NCBI GenBank assembly: GCA_033297205.1
Contig: MU859074.1
Location: 1-64,000, forward strand
From: Pseudoneurospora amorphoporcata
Taxonomy: Eukaryota; Ascomycota; Sordariomycetes; Sordariales; Sordariaceae
Length of the DNA stretch: 64,000 nucleotides
Direction: 5' to 3'
The notes under the pieces are model-generated. The model did not search any database. It was given only the letters and a program-made list of their open reading frames with translations, and was not told where the DNA came from. The position numbers and the translations under genes were made by a program. Positions 22,820 through 35,626 of this stretch are shown here, piece by piece (the first letter of the stretch is position 1; every line of letters begins with the position of its first letter).

Positions 22820-25800
22820 GCCGAAATGATAACAGAGTTGCACGATCAAGAAACCCGACGTTGGCGAGGGTCAATCAAGGGGTTTCATGAAGTGAAGGAT
22901 GTACGATCTCGGTCATGATGTCTTCGAGGAAATGGAACGGAAAAAGCATTTGTGCGAGAGGAATTGAATTGGAATTTCAGCAAGTCACGTCAATGGAAGT
23001 GGGAAGGAGCATAGGGAAAGCAGTGGAAGAATCCCAGATTGAAAGTACCTTTAGGAAGGTGCAAATGGTGCACAGGAAATAAGGAGAGCAGAAATGGAAG
23101 GAGCTCTCCAGTGCACTTGATCTCGACCGCGGCCTGTGTGCAGCCACCCGGTGTTCATCACTTTTGTTATACCATCGATAAGTGACTGAAGCCATCGCGA
23201 CACCAAGTTTGGGTGTATTTGTGATCCTGTTTTCTATGGATGTAAATACACTACGAGTATTGTATGCTAATGTATAAAGCCACATTCATCTAGTAACACA
23301 TGCAGACTCCCGAACTTCATCTTCTAGCAGTCTATTATGTGTCGATGCTTGTATTAGAAAGTCCACTTAAAGAAGGAATGGTGCCGACCCGAATCGGGGA
23401 GAGGTGGTTGCAAATATCTTCATACACTCGGAATTTCTGGAAGTAGGAACACCTAGAATACCTTTACACTCCGTAACATGGCCAACGAGAGTGTATATGG
23501 CTGCAGCAGTCCAATAGTTCATAGAATGACTGATTTGGGTAAGGGGATCACATCATATATCCCAGATCGGCATATTGGTTGGATTGTTGGAAGTCTTGGA
23601 CGGGATGATCCTCCGTTCGGGTCTTTTATCTCTCGGTTGACCGAAGGCTCCGTAATTTGCCATCTTCCCCGGTGTGTTCCAAAAAAGAACAAGGTAGTGC
23701 AACGATTAGCCGATGAACAAAGTCATAGTTCCAAATTGTGGTTAACAAATTGTGGTTCTGAGAAGAATCAAGGGAAGGAATCACAATCTTAGAAGATGCA
23801 GTTTTATGTTCCCCTACTTCTCGCCCACCCAGGTGTTTGTAGAGCGATGCAACCCGGATTGTTCGACGCCATCGGGCATGAATTTCTGCGTGTGTCGGAA
23901 CTTGGTTTCTTTCCCCGATAAGGGACTCGCAGCGGTTGTCGTTCTCCTGTATTGATACAGCACCCTTCCTGTACCAGACTTACGGGTGTCGTTCGATGTG
24001 TACGTCGAAAGGCACAGGTAGCTGCCCACAAAGACCTCCAATAGCCTCGGGACTCGCTGCGAATGTCTTCAAGATTCTGGCTGCGTCACACTGATAAGAC
24101 GAGTGGTGTGGGCAAATGAAGATCATGCATATATAAAGCAAACATGATGGGGTTGAAGCGTGTGCAAACTGGACTGATCCAGGAACTGCATATGCCATTT
24201 ATTGCATACCTAGAATTTCCGGGTCTGGACTACATGCAGTTTCAGGGGGTCCTACTGTAGGAAGGGGGCAGTGCGCTTGGACCAACACGAAACCGGTTGT
24301 CACTTGTCAGGATGTCATCCAGCGGCAGCTTGACTGGCAAAAGCAAGGAAGAAGTGAGCGAAGCGGCAGGCTGGCAAAAGGGGGTCGCTTTTATGCCACT
24401 TGCAAGTCTGGGCAAGAGTGGTTCGTGTAGACTTTGACCCAGATACAGCTTCATTCTCGAACTTGAACTTCGAACCGCCCGTTTTGAAGGCGCAGCAACG
24501 GAATCGGATTTGAGGCAACACAGACCAAGAACTCCGATTTTGAGTGCACGGTGTTTCCTAGATTCGTTGCCGTTATTTCAGCATTGATACTGCTCAGAAT
24601 ACCTCCGGTTCGACAGATCTTGGAATACCTAGGGCTCGGCGAGACAAGGTACTTGAAGAGGAGGGCGCCAAGACTGTAAGTGGGATAATCGACACCGCGG
24701 AGGGGCAGGTCGGCAAAAGGGGATGCGAGTTAATCCACATCAAGGCCGTCGATAGATCCGTCCAGGACTCAAGGCTGAGCGTTGTGTGGCTGACGATGTG
24801 GCAGTTGGCCGCCCCTGAAATGATGGTCGTCTGGTTGGATTTGGATACGTGGGCGGCAAATGTGTCACCGGGCCGAGTCCAAGTCCAAAGTTGTTGCTGA
24901 CAGATTGACGAGGACTGCCAAGGTCTATGTGCACGCTGTCATCCAGGGTGCCAGGGCGAGTCGACGAAGGTGATGAGCTGTATTCTAGGAACTCCATCGA
25001 ACAAGTCAGTCAGTCCAAGGATGGCATGGATAAAAGGGCTTGGGCTCAGTGACGTATCTTGATGTGTCGTGGCCTGGTAGAACTAAACAGCAGAACTATT
25101 GAAAGAAGATGGCTCCGCTCTTGCCAGTCAGCGGCTAGGTTGTGGTGGTTCATCACTTGGCGTTGGCTCGTGAGAAAAGTGTACTCTTGCTGGAGAGGGG
25201 GGCATTTTTAAGCATTGACTCTGCCAACTTCGTGTCTCTTGAGAGCAATTCAACATCGACGGGAGGGTTGGGTGTTGATGGGTGGTCGTGCATCGTTGCC
25301 TGCCCGGATAACCATTCAGGCCAGATTAAAAAAGGTCCAGTGACCAACAAGTCAAAAGAACTGCAAGCTCATTGGTTTATACTCCTGGGCACAGCGAGCG
25401 GCATGCAGCTGCTGCCAGATGTCATGCCCGACCTGACCTGCAGCATGGTTCTATCAAATCATCACATCAGCAAAACTCGCCTTAGAATTGACGGAAGCCG
25501 AAAGACCTAGGTCTAGAAGTGAATAAGACGATAATTGCAATAAGTTTTACATACTCAAGTACCTCCAAGGTACCTGAATCGGAGGTAACTTGCAGTAGAA
25601 GAGTAGAGGCAGGTACGGTCTACATACATAAGGTATGTAGAGCCATCTGCGACGTAGCGGATAGGTACCTATGCAGGTGAGATTAGCGGTCCTATGCACC
25701 AAAAAAGAGGGACAGGTGGAAGCCGGACACTTTATCTCCGACTGCTGCCCTTTCTGTCAACAACAGGGCAATCTACCGTGTCTGTCTCTGTCTTGGTCTG

Positions 25801-27449
25801 TCCATCTCCCACTCACTGGTCGGGTTGCAACACCCAGCAGTTGCAGACCTGTAAGTGAGTATTTGTCCCTCAGCTCTCTTTGTCAGACTCAGTCACATCT
25901 CTTGGCTGCACTGGTTGAAGTAAGTAAATGTTAGGTAATGTAGGTCAAGACCATACATCCATCTTCGGCTGCTGTACATTTTCGGCCTAAGACGCACTCC
26001 CACTCTCGTGTTGCATGAATTATCTTCAAGTTCATTTCATTACACGTATTATCAAGCGCATTACATGACTCCTATCCGACTCGGACATTTCTTTGCATGT
26101 CCAGCCCGGCGTTGACTCTGTTGAACAATATAAATATCTGACCAGCTGAGAGTGAATGTCATTTGATCTTTACCTAGTCTTTTTCTTTTTGCTTTTCTTT
26201 TCCAGCAGTGTCACACAACTGCCACCCCTGTCCAGGTCCGCCATCCATTCAGTTCCGACCCCACCCTGGCTAATGCTGTAAATCGGTGGTTCCTGCCTCA
26301 CGATCGAGCACTGGACCCATTGTCACTTCCCTCCTAGCTTTTAAAATGTACCGCGCGTCGACGACCACCGACTCCCCTCCACAGGCATTCAAAGCCACCG
26401 AACTACTACAATCCAAGGATCCCATCAGGGCCAGGCAGATTCGACATAAATCGGCCTTGAGTCCAGATCAAATCATCAAAATCCCTCCACTAGAGTTGAC
26501 CTGATCACCTGAGTTTATTCCCGAGTCTATATCTATCTCAACCCAAGTCGGTCGCCCAACCCACTTCGAGAACAATAGGTAAAGAATCGGAACTTTTGGT
26601 GGTGTTGTTCCGTCGTGTGCCCGGTCCATCTTTCCACGCCTAAACTTAAAAAACACTCCCACTAGAGGAGAGGTACCTACCTTTTGGTTTTGTTGTTCGC
26701 CTTTCGCCCCCTGCCGCCGCTCAACGCCCCGTTCTCTCCGTTCCCCAGTCATCCATATCCATCCCGTCCGCCGCTGCCTTTCGTCCCACACAGGTCCATC
26801 AAAAACTCGCTTGGTCATTCCGCCGACCCCTTCCTTCCCTTTGCCAGGGACTCGAACGCATTTCAAATTCCAAACATCCACCTCAGTCCGGCCCACGCCA
26901 TTTCTCCGCTTGCCCTTCCTCTTTCACCTCCAGGGCTGCGCTGCCACAACCACTTAAACTTCGACTTTTGGGTGCCCATCCGTCCCATTGCCAACAGCAT
27001 CGACAACAGCGTCGACAACAGTACCGAAACCGGTTCTGATCCCAGCATTCCCATCGCCGGCTCAGGAGTATCGAACGGTTTATTCCCAAGTGAAAAGGTC
27101 TCCCACGGCCGATGATTTTCGTTTAGCAGACACGCGCGAACAGACCCTTTCCTGTCAACGTCAGCAACGTCAACGTCAACCCTACCTACGCGTCGGTTGC
27201 GGCACGCCATGCCCTTGTGGCATTCAACATTATAAAATCTGCCTGCTTGCCATCGCGTAAGGGGGATATTATCAGGACACCACGCGTGTGGCGACCACCC
27301 ACGCAGCCCGCGGTTTGGAAACGCGTTGGAAGCCCATGACCAGCATCACCGATACAGTCCGAATCAGGCATTCACCTTGTTTCAACAGGAATCCTCTTTG
27401 TGTCCCTGACGGTCCTCAACCTCAGCCTATTTAGCGCATCACGGACTTC

Positions 27450-27487
<38 letters not shown>

Positions 27488-27570
27488 CCACCGGCCGATA
27501 ATCAGCCTTTTCGTTCGTCGTTCGATTGACTCCTTTTGACCACGCAACTTTGGCGCTACATCGACAAACG
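22820..27570. other. Gene-free divergent interval upstream of the HORMA gene and fwd-1
   Basis: No gene supported across 4.75 kb. An 85-codon minus-strand frame (24997-24740) is Ser/Pro/Thr-rich but has no splice partner or motif. The right half probably holds the fwd-1 promoter and a long leader. A short upstream frame starts with ATG at 26346 (about 52 codons). Pyrimidine-rich stretches are common from 26.2 kb. Confidence 0.5.
27452..27487 (+). repeat. 36-nt uninterrupted T run in the fwd-1 leader
   Basis: Thirty-six consecutive T end 83 bases before the fwd-1 ATG. If transcribed it would be a poly-U tract in the 5' leader; if not, a rigid poly(dA:dT) promoter element that excludes nucleosomes. 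Its exact length in the assembly is uncertain because such runs slip in sequencing. Confidence 0.85.
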
Positions 27571-30500
27571 ATGCTTTTCGGGTTAGATGGCACGCGACCG
27601 ACGGCATCTCAACCTGCAGACATGAGTTCTCCTACACCTACTCAAAAGACCATCGCGGATCGCCCGCCACGATCGAAGCAGCGAGTCTTGATGACGTGGG
27701 CGGAAGAAGATGACCCTTCTTCGAAAACGCGCACCCTCACGGTTTCCGAGCAATACATAGAGACGAAGACGATCACGACTACGACGACTACTCGGCGAAG
27801 ATTTTCTCCTATTCAGATCCGAGAACCACAAATGCTCGACCCCAAAGAATACCCGCTCGCTCCGCAACCGACGCCCGCATTCCTGAAACATTTCTCGTCC
27901 ACATATACGATTCCTGAAGGATCTCCAAACTATAGTCAACCATGGTCTGCGGTTGGCGGCACAGGAGCCGATGGGAGCTCCTCTGAGCATCGGCTAGAAA
28001 ATGTCGACTACACCGAGGATCCAACAGTCAAAAGTGGTGGGTCTTTTACCCATGCTTTTATTAAACGACGCCCGCAGCCCAAAGGGCTTCGAAGATCTGG
28101 CAGTCGGTTCGAGTCTCCCACCAACAGCCCTTTGCCGAGAACCGCAGCGCTTCTTCGCGCACTAGCAAAAGGCCCACGCCTTCCACGCTACCCCCGGATG
28201 GATTCAGATTATTTGGCCACACCTGACGAGGCGGAAAGGGTTAGCGGTGACTTTGATGATGATGCCCCGTCGCTTCATCTTCCAAGCACCACGGAAGCTG
28301 AGACTAGCCAGTCAACCGCTTATGATGACGCGGAGAGCCAGGCTGGAAGCGAGACCCAGACCGTTTTCAGCGCGGTTGCCACGCCCCCCGTCACCGACGC
28401 CGAACTTCAGCCCGTTGCCGATTATGATGAGCCTCTTCAACAAACGGTTAGGGGACTGCACGCGAGCCACGCCATTAGTGCAGTAGCTGCACAAGACGCC
28501 AGTTTGCCTAGTCCGCGCCTATCGCCTACGCTTGCTGCGGCTCAGCTACAGCTTGTTCCTTCGGATGATGAGGGTGCCGATGACGAGGGTACAGCCTCTA
28601 CTCATGCTTTTGGCCGTGGCGGCCCGAGTCAGTGGCTAGACGAGACTCAAAGAACCGGCGATGCGGACGCTGAGATGGTCGATGACTCGCTTGCTCTATC
28701 ACCAGCCCAGTATGATCCTTCCGTCTCTCCGCCTCAGTTCGACGGAGCCTATCAGCAGGCCCTGATGAACCCTGACATGATGATCGACAGTTTTGATGCG
28801 ATGCCCACCCAAATGAAGTCATGGATGATATATCAACTTTTGCGTCGGTGCCCCAGGAAAACTCTTCAGGCGGTTGCTGATGTTGTCAACCCAGCCTTGA
28901 AATGTGATTTCTTCCGACGTCTTCCTACCGAACTCAGTCTTCATGTTCTCTCCTACCTGGATCACCGGGATCTTTGCCGGGCAGCACAAGTATCCAAACA
29001 GTGGCGCAATATCATCGATAGCAACGAGACAGGTTGGAAGGAGCTGTTTGATCGGGATGGCTTTCAACTTGCTCCTGGCGAGCTTCAAAAAGCCATCGCT
29101 CAAGGGTGGGGTTGGCAGGATCCCGTTGGCGCGTTGGAAGGCGAGGTGGACCTGAGCCAGCATTGCAGACTGACGTCAAACGAGTCGGAACTGTTCAGGT
29201 CCGCAGCCAAGTCTGAGAAGTCAGACAAGGCCGACTCCAGTCCTACCCCCAAGATAAGGTCCTCGAAGCGGAAGCGCAACGCAGGCCACTCGAACTCCGA
29301 AAGATCCAAGCGCCGCGTCAGCTTTCAGGATCCAAGAGAAAGGTTTCATCAGACACACCGGTCCGAGGGTCCCATGTCAGCCGCTAATGCCGCTGCTTTG
29401 GCCGTTCCCGACCCCCAGATTGGGCTTCCAAGCCTACGCCGGCTTCACCTCTACAAGTCTCTTTACAGGAGACACTACATGATTCGCCAGAATTGGACTA
29501 GCGGAAAGGTTAGGCCTAGTCACGTCGCCTTTGCGGCGCACCCTAGACATGTGATAACATGCCTGCAGTTCGACGAGGACAAAATTATCACGGGTAGTGA
29601 CGACACGCTGATCCATGTCTACGATACAAAAACCGGCAAGTTGCGTACGAAACTCGAGGGCCACGAAGGCGGAGTCTGGGCTCTCCAATACGTCGGAAAC
29701 ACCTTGGTTTCGGGTAGTACCGATCGGTCTGTCCGTGTCTGGGATATTCAAAAGGGCATTTGCACCCAAACATTCTATGGCCATACGTCTACCGTCCGTT
29801 GTCTGCAAATCCTCATGCCGACGGAGACAGGGGAAGTGAAAAACGGCGAGCCGGTCATGATGCCCGAGAAGCCCTTGATTATTACTGGTTCTAGAGATAG
29901 TCAGCTGCGCGTCTGGCGCCTCCCAGAGCCGGGCTCTCGGCGGTACATCATGAACGGACCTGCGGCTAACGAAGAGAACTGCCCGTATTTTGTCCGTATT
30001 CTTCAGGGTCACGGGCACTCTGTCAGGTCCATTTCGGCTCACGGCGATATTCTCGTTTCGGGCAGCTACGATAGCACCGTTAGGGTCTGGCGCATCAGCA
30101 CAGGCCAGCAGCTCCATGTTCTGTCCGGCCACAATCAAAAGGTTTACTCGGTGGTCTTGGATCACAAGCGGAACCGATGCATTTCCGGATCTATGGATAG
30201 TTTTGTCAAGATTTGGGATCTGGACACGGGTGCATGCTTGTATACCTTGGAGGGGCACAGCTTGCTGGTCGGACTGCTCGACTTGCGTGACGAAAAGTTG
30301 GTATCGGCTGCGGCAGATAGCACGCTGCGCATCTGGGATCCAGAGACCGGGAAGTGCAAGCACACCCTCATGGCTCACACTGGAGCGATCACGTGCTTCC
30401 AGCATGATGGCCGTAAAGTCATCTCCGGAAGCGAGAAAACAGTTAAGATGTGGGATGTTCAAACCGGCGAATGCATGCAGGATCTCTTGACAGACCTTAG

Positions 30501-30756
30501 CGGGGTCTGGCAAGTCAAGTTTGACGAAAGGCGGTGCGTTGCAGCAGTGCAGCGTGGCAATTTGACTTACGTCGAGGTATGTACCAATCTCCTCATCAGC
30601 AGCATAATGCTGGACGCAGACATGGGCTGACGCGAATGTGTTTAGATTCTTGATTTTGGGGCTGTCCGTGACGGAGCTCCGCCCGAAGAACTCGGCAAAC
30701 GCAAACTCCTCAATGAGGCAGAAGTTCAACAACTTTTGCTTACAGAAGGAGAATGA
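27571..30756 (+). CDS. fwd-1: F-box/WD40 ubiquitin-ligase adaptor FWD-1 (SCF subunit)
   Basis: Substrate-recognition subunit of an SCF ubiquitin ligase. In Neurospora, FWD-1 binds phosphorylated FRQ and sends it to the proteasome, which is needed for circadian cycling. Two exons (27571-30576 and 30646-30756, 69-nt intron GTATGT...TTTAG) give 1038 residues. The N-terminal 440 residues are Ser/Thr/Pro-rich and disordered. The F-box is at about 449-495 (LPTELSLHVLSYLDHRDLCR, SKQWRNII). A basic patch KIRSSKRKRN lies near 570-580. Seven or eight WD40 blades run from about 659 to 1000, with repeated GSxDxxVRVWD-type ends (SGSTDRSVRVWDI, SGSYDSTVRVWRI, SGSMDSFVKIWDL). The frame also opens upstream of the ATG but without another ATG. 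A general Cdc4-like adaptor is the alternative reading; the architecture fits either name. Confidence 0.88.
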
Positions 30757-32771
30757 CCATTGTAGTGGCGAAAACACAGCAATACTTTGCTTATCGACTT
30801 TAGCAACATACGTCGCGTTCGTGACACTTGGGCAACGCGCTGAAGTTCGGAGCGACGAACAAAGCGACAACGACAACGACAACGACAGCGGTGACGAAAG
30901 CATGGACTCAGCCTTGGCTTTCGAACAACCAGCCTATCAACAGCATGAGAGGAATCTTGATCAATAACATTCCCATCTGCTGTCAGTGGAAGGGAGGAAC
31001 AATACAGTGGAAGGTCGGCGCGCTCAAGGGTAATTTCTTGAGCAGCTGGACGCCCACTGTTCGTCCTCGGACGCTAAAGCTGTTTGCTTTGGACGCTGTG
31101 GGCATTTTTTTTTTTCTTTTAGGTCATGATCATTTGCGATGACTTGTTAGGTGTATATGGGATATGAATGGAAACCACACAAGGGCAAATGGGAGAAACA
31201 AAGCGAACGGAGTCAGGGAACACACGCGTTGCGCGGAATATCGCGCATCAATCATCAGCATTTCAAGGTGTTGGGAGCCCGGCCATTCTTACAAAGGTTT
31301 TTCCACGGAACGTTTCCTTTGTTCATATTTCTCTTTGTACATTTTTCCCTTCTTTTTTTTTCCCTTGTTATTCGGCGTTTGCATGTCAATGTTTTTGTTC
31401 GCATATTAGTTTCGTTGATGGCATTTGATCGGATTTCTATGTACACCGACTACTTCTCATTTCAATCTTGCCCTTTTAGTTCGAAAGCATAAAGCAGTGA
31501 GAAAAATACCAAACGAAGCCAGGGAGGGTAGGGGGAGGAGGGGGTCAGGGTATAGTTGCCCATCTATACATGAGCGTCACATCTATCCCTTTTACACACC
31601 TTTCATTCTCATGTTCACACGTTCGTTATTAATAGTAGTTCCTCCATCTTGAACGGGTGTTGGAATGGAATGGTAGTTTATCGTTATGAAAGCGAACTCC
31701 CAGGAGCAGAAGGAAGAGCGGGAGCAGGAACCGGAGGAAATGCGGTCATCCAAAAGCTCAAGGGACGGATCATGGTGGCAGCCACTGATGTGATGCTCTA
31801 TATAGAGTAATGATGGCGTTGGTGGAAGGCAAGAGTGGTTAACGTGTGGCAGAGCGTACACATTTGGTCCGGATGTTCTTTTTCTGCATCTCTAATGAGT
31901 TTCAGCTATCGTTACCTACACCACTTAGTTTGAACAGGCAACAGGTTTTACATAGCAACTTTTATGGCTTTGACTCCTGAAGACGCTGTGCTTCTAGAAG
32001 CTCGTGAATTTGTGGCGTTGTAGCTTCGTGATGCACCATATGTGTGTTTTCCCTGCCCCAAACTCCGAGGTGCCAAAAGACCGAAAAAGAAGGAAGAACG
32101 ATAGAATGGCCAGGAGCGATATTCAGAACATAAAACCTTTCCAAGACCCGCATTGGTGGATTGCGTCAAACGAGCTGCGAACTTCCTTCTATAATTACTA
32201 ATATCACTTTTTCCAAGTGCCTGACGAAGTCGAGCCGGTCGATTTGGCTTTACACGTGTCCCATCAAAACATTAACCATTCATTCCTCCTCGTCCTACTC
32301 GAAAATCCAATCGACTTATGCACCATTGTATATAAAGACCATTCCTTTCCATGGGCAAATGAAAAATCTGACGAGAAACCACCATAAAAAACCCAGAAAT
32401 TGCGAGTCCTTGGGCAACCAACGAGGGAAGCACGACGGACTGACGTCCTTCCCCATCTGCCGCGTGCCGCCCACAATCTTCAATGCAGTGGGGATTTTAC
32501 CCCCGGGGGTGCATAAGGTAAGTATGCATCGTCCAAGCAGAGGAAGGAACTGAAGTAACACCAATGCAACGGCAACACTACCCAAGGTACCTTATGCAAC
32601 CCTCCCAGATAACCTCGCAGGCTTCGTGAAAAATGATTTACTTGTCATACACCCTGCATCGCCATCTTCAGCAGCGGCACCACCAGCAGAGCTGCATATA
32701 AGGTAAGGTAGGTAGGCATGTAAGTGTCGCTTCATGCTTCACGACCTTCCGTGGGCTCTCCTCCTCAGATG
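30757..32771. other. 3' region of fwd-1 and convergent intergenic DNA
   Basis: No gene seen. fwd-1 (+) and the secretory gene (-) converge here. AT-rich and pyrimidine-rich stretches fit 3' untranslated regions, and an ATAAA-like signal is present near 31489. Frames over 100 codons lack motifs. Confidence 0.5.
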
Positions 32772-34559
32772 TCAACCAAGGGTAAGGTCAAGGTCGAGGT
32801 CTATATCTAGGAGGCTTGCCCCTTCGTTTTGGTGCTTCTTCTCTCCCTCGGTGTTGCTCGTTTCTTGTCCCTCGTTATTGTTCCTGCCCTGCCCCTCATC
32901 ATCGCTCCTCTCCCTGTCGAAATCTTGGGAGGAGTTTTGGTTGGCTTTATCTTTACCTTTATTGTTAGAGGCCGAGTCTGCCGGGTCCGAGTTTGAACCG
33001 GAGTCTGGATTGGGGTGGGCGGGAGAGCCGCCTCCATGGCCCCAAATCCAACCATGTCCCCAGCCCCAGCCTCCTGAGCCCGAGCCCCAACTATGATCAG
33101 CCGAGGAAGGGGCATATGCTAGAGACACTGTTGCCATCGAAGGATCACCAGCCAGAATGGGAGTGACGGTGTCAGATACCCAGGTTGTGAGGAAGCTCGT
33201 CTCCATGGGGCGAGAGGAAGAGCATGGCGAAGATGATGGAGATGTGAAGGTTGAAGTTGACGTGGAGCGTTCGACGAGCAGCGCGTGGTGATGGTTGACC
33301 ACTTCGGTCTTTGCCAGGTTGTGTGCGGAATCTCAAGTGAAGATGTGCTGCTTAAAGTACAAGGGGTGGAAGTCGACAAAGCAGTGGTGGAAGTAGCGGT
33401 GGTGGTGGTGCAAGGCATCGACTCATTTTCGCTATGGACGAGAGTCAAAGTAGTCGTAGTCCAAGTGGAAGTTGACCTCGAAGTTAAAGTCAAAGTCGAG
33501 CGAGGAAGCGACATACTCTCGCTCTGTACCTCCACCTCAACCGAAACCGGAATTGAGACCGTCGTGTTAGGCTGCCAGTTCGGCCTTGGATCATGGTGAC
33601 TGGGAGGCTGAAGATGAGGATCAAAATGCGGCCATTGAGGCTTAGGCAAAGTAGGCGGGCCGTTGTGATCAACCCAGGAATCTGAAGGTCTGGTGGGCGT
33701 TATTGTTGGTCTTTCCCACGGTGTCGATGTCGATGTTGAAGTGAACGTTGACGTTGATGTGGACGTTGATGAGGAAGATGAAGTAGATCCAAAGGACGAA
33801 GAAGAGGGTGTAGGCCCCCAGCGGTTATTGTTATCACCAGACATGGTAACAGTCACCGTCACCAACTTCTCGCCATCGATATAAACACCACGACTGACGC
33901 TGGGCTTGGGCTTGGGATAAGATACCCAATCCGAATGCCTCCACCCATCGTCCGGACGGGGCCAGCCGTTGCCATGAGGATGGCTAGGAATAGGTGCTGA
34001 CCGAGTGACAGTAACCACCGGAGCCGCAACCATCGTCGAAGCCGGAGCTGAAGCTGGCCCGGCGGACTCAGTGACGGTCACAGTCTGAACCAGCGGTCCT
34101 CTTTCTGGACCCCAAGCTGAGTCTCCGCCATGATGAGGGGCTTCATGACCCCAACCAGCTTCAGGTCCGGGTCCCCAGCCGGGTTGTGGTTGAGATTGAG
34201 TAACTGTAACGGTCTGGATCTCAGCCGGCTGAGACCATGATGCAAAGGGTGCTACACGAAGTCTAGCACCCTCAGTGACGGTAACCGTCACCACTCCCAC
34301 GCCCGTGTTCGAATACGACTCGGAGAACAAGAACGAAGCCGAAGACGTCACAGTAACAGTCTCGACAGAAGAAGCGGTAACAGTTATTGTCGATGTAACA
34401 TCCCCGCATGGCAATGGGGGTGGTGGTGGTGGTCCCGGTGGGTAAAAGTTGGGATTGCGGTTCTGAGGCTGATGAGGCTGGTGAGGGAATGCTTTGGACC
34501 TGGACAGGTAGAGTAGCCCACGCCAGGAGGGCAAGAGAGAAAAGTGAACAGGGGAACAT
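32772..34559 (-). CDS. Ser/Thr-rich secretory-pathway protein with two frame shifts
   Basis: The gene starts at 34559 with a good signal peptide (MFPCSLFSLALLAWATLPVQ). Shortly after, the coding pattern moves to a second frame (about 34530-33300) full of TVTVT repeats, His/Trp/Gly segments and Ser/Thr runs. It then returns near 33300-33350 to the first frame, which runs to a stop at 32772 with an Asn/Asp/Glu-rich hydrophilic tail. The first and last parts share one frame and the long middle part is in another. No canonical GTRAGT intron of the right phase explains either switch. Weak candidates are a 139-nt intron with donor GTCCAA and a 59-nt intron with donor GTACTT. The product resembles a wall-associated or adhesin-like extracellular protein. 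Sequence indels, cryptic introns or gene decay are all possible. Confidence 0.6.
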
Positions 34560-35626
34560 TATGGGAATTATGGGAAGAAGGAACTCAAGACGCCGGGTGA
34601 TGAGTTAGTGGGTTTTTGGCCTTGTTGGGGAGCTGAGGCCATAATCGAGGGTGGATGGGGCCAGATTTATAGGACTCCCGTCCTTATGAATACATTTGGG
34701 ATGCCTCTGTTCACTTCTGCCCTTGGAGTACATGTTGGTAAGGGAGCTTTATTGACGTGATAATATTGAGTTTTTTTCTGATTAAAGGGCCATTTTCACG
34801 CAGGGTCATTGAGTTTGTTCCTAAATGGTAACAAGGGAATCTTCAATTGTTCATGATTTCTTCACCTTGAAGATACCGACGCTGAAGATGGATGGACACT
34901 TCTGCCAGGGAGTTCCTTTAGAAGTACAATTCCCTTTTTGAGTACGGGAAAATGGACCATTGGCAATCCTTCAGCAAATTGGAGAGATTCACTGAGAGCA
35001 GATGTTGATATTGCCGATAATATGCTCGAGTGTCTCTCGAGACTCTAAGCGAAACTTCCCTCGAAAGTTGCCTCGGGAGTTGTTGTCAACATCCCTGTCC
35101 CACGCAAGCCCCACAAGCACCCGCTTCCCCAGTCCCCACCCGACAGCAAGTAACATTTGACGTGCGTGGGCGTCCCTTGCAGGGGGACAGCAGGGCTGAA
35201 ATGACCGCACAGCCGCTGTGGGACAATCCTTCGCAGTGGGCGTGGGTGCGGCCCGGCGGGGTGGCTACCTTAGGTTAGGTACCTTTAGGTAGCTGTCCCG
35301 TCGGGTAGACTAGTAGCCAATTCTGCCATCCAACTTTCCCGGTTTCCCCATCCAATTCCGGCAACGTCGCCTCCATTTCTTCCACTTTGATCTGGATTAG
35401 CCGCTACCGCAGACCTCCGCCGTAGAGGTACACGATACCCGAAGACAGCACAACTCACACGAGGCTGGCTTGCTCGATATCTACCTACCGTCCCGCCAAG
35501 CCTCCAACCACCTGAACACCCACGTTTCCCTCCCGCTCCTCCTCCCAGGGCAAGCAGGAGAAATAACCGATGCTATACGCTCTCTTCAAGTCCATTCGCA
35601 GGCGGTGACTAGAAGCCACCCTCAAC
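34560..35626. promoter_or_regulatory. Divergent promoter region of the secretory gene and the PAP2 gene
   Basis: About 1.07 kb between two divergent start codons. I see no gene. Repeated AGGTACCTTTAGGTAG-like stretches occur near 35275-35295. No factor site can be named with confidence. Confidence 0.45.

Noticed and set aside
24740..24997. 85-codon Ser/Pro-rich minus-strand ORF
   Set aside because: No partner exon, promoter or motif; plausible by chance in this length of DNA.
29434..30903. 489-codon ORF antisense to the fwd-1 WD40 region
   Set aside because: It is the mirror of a biased coding frame, and the sense strand has clear WD40 repeats.
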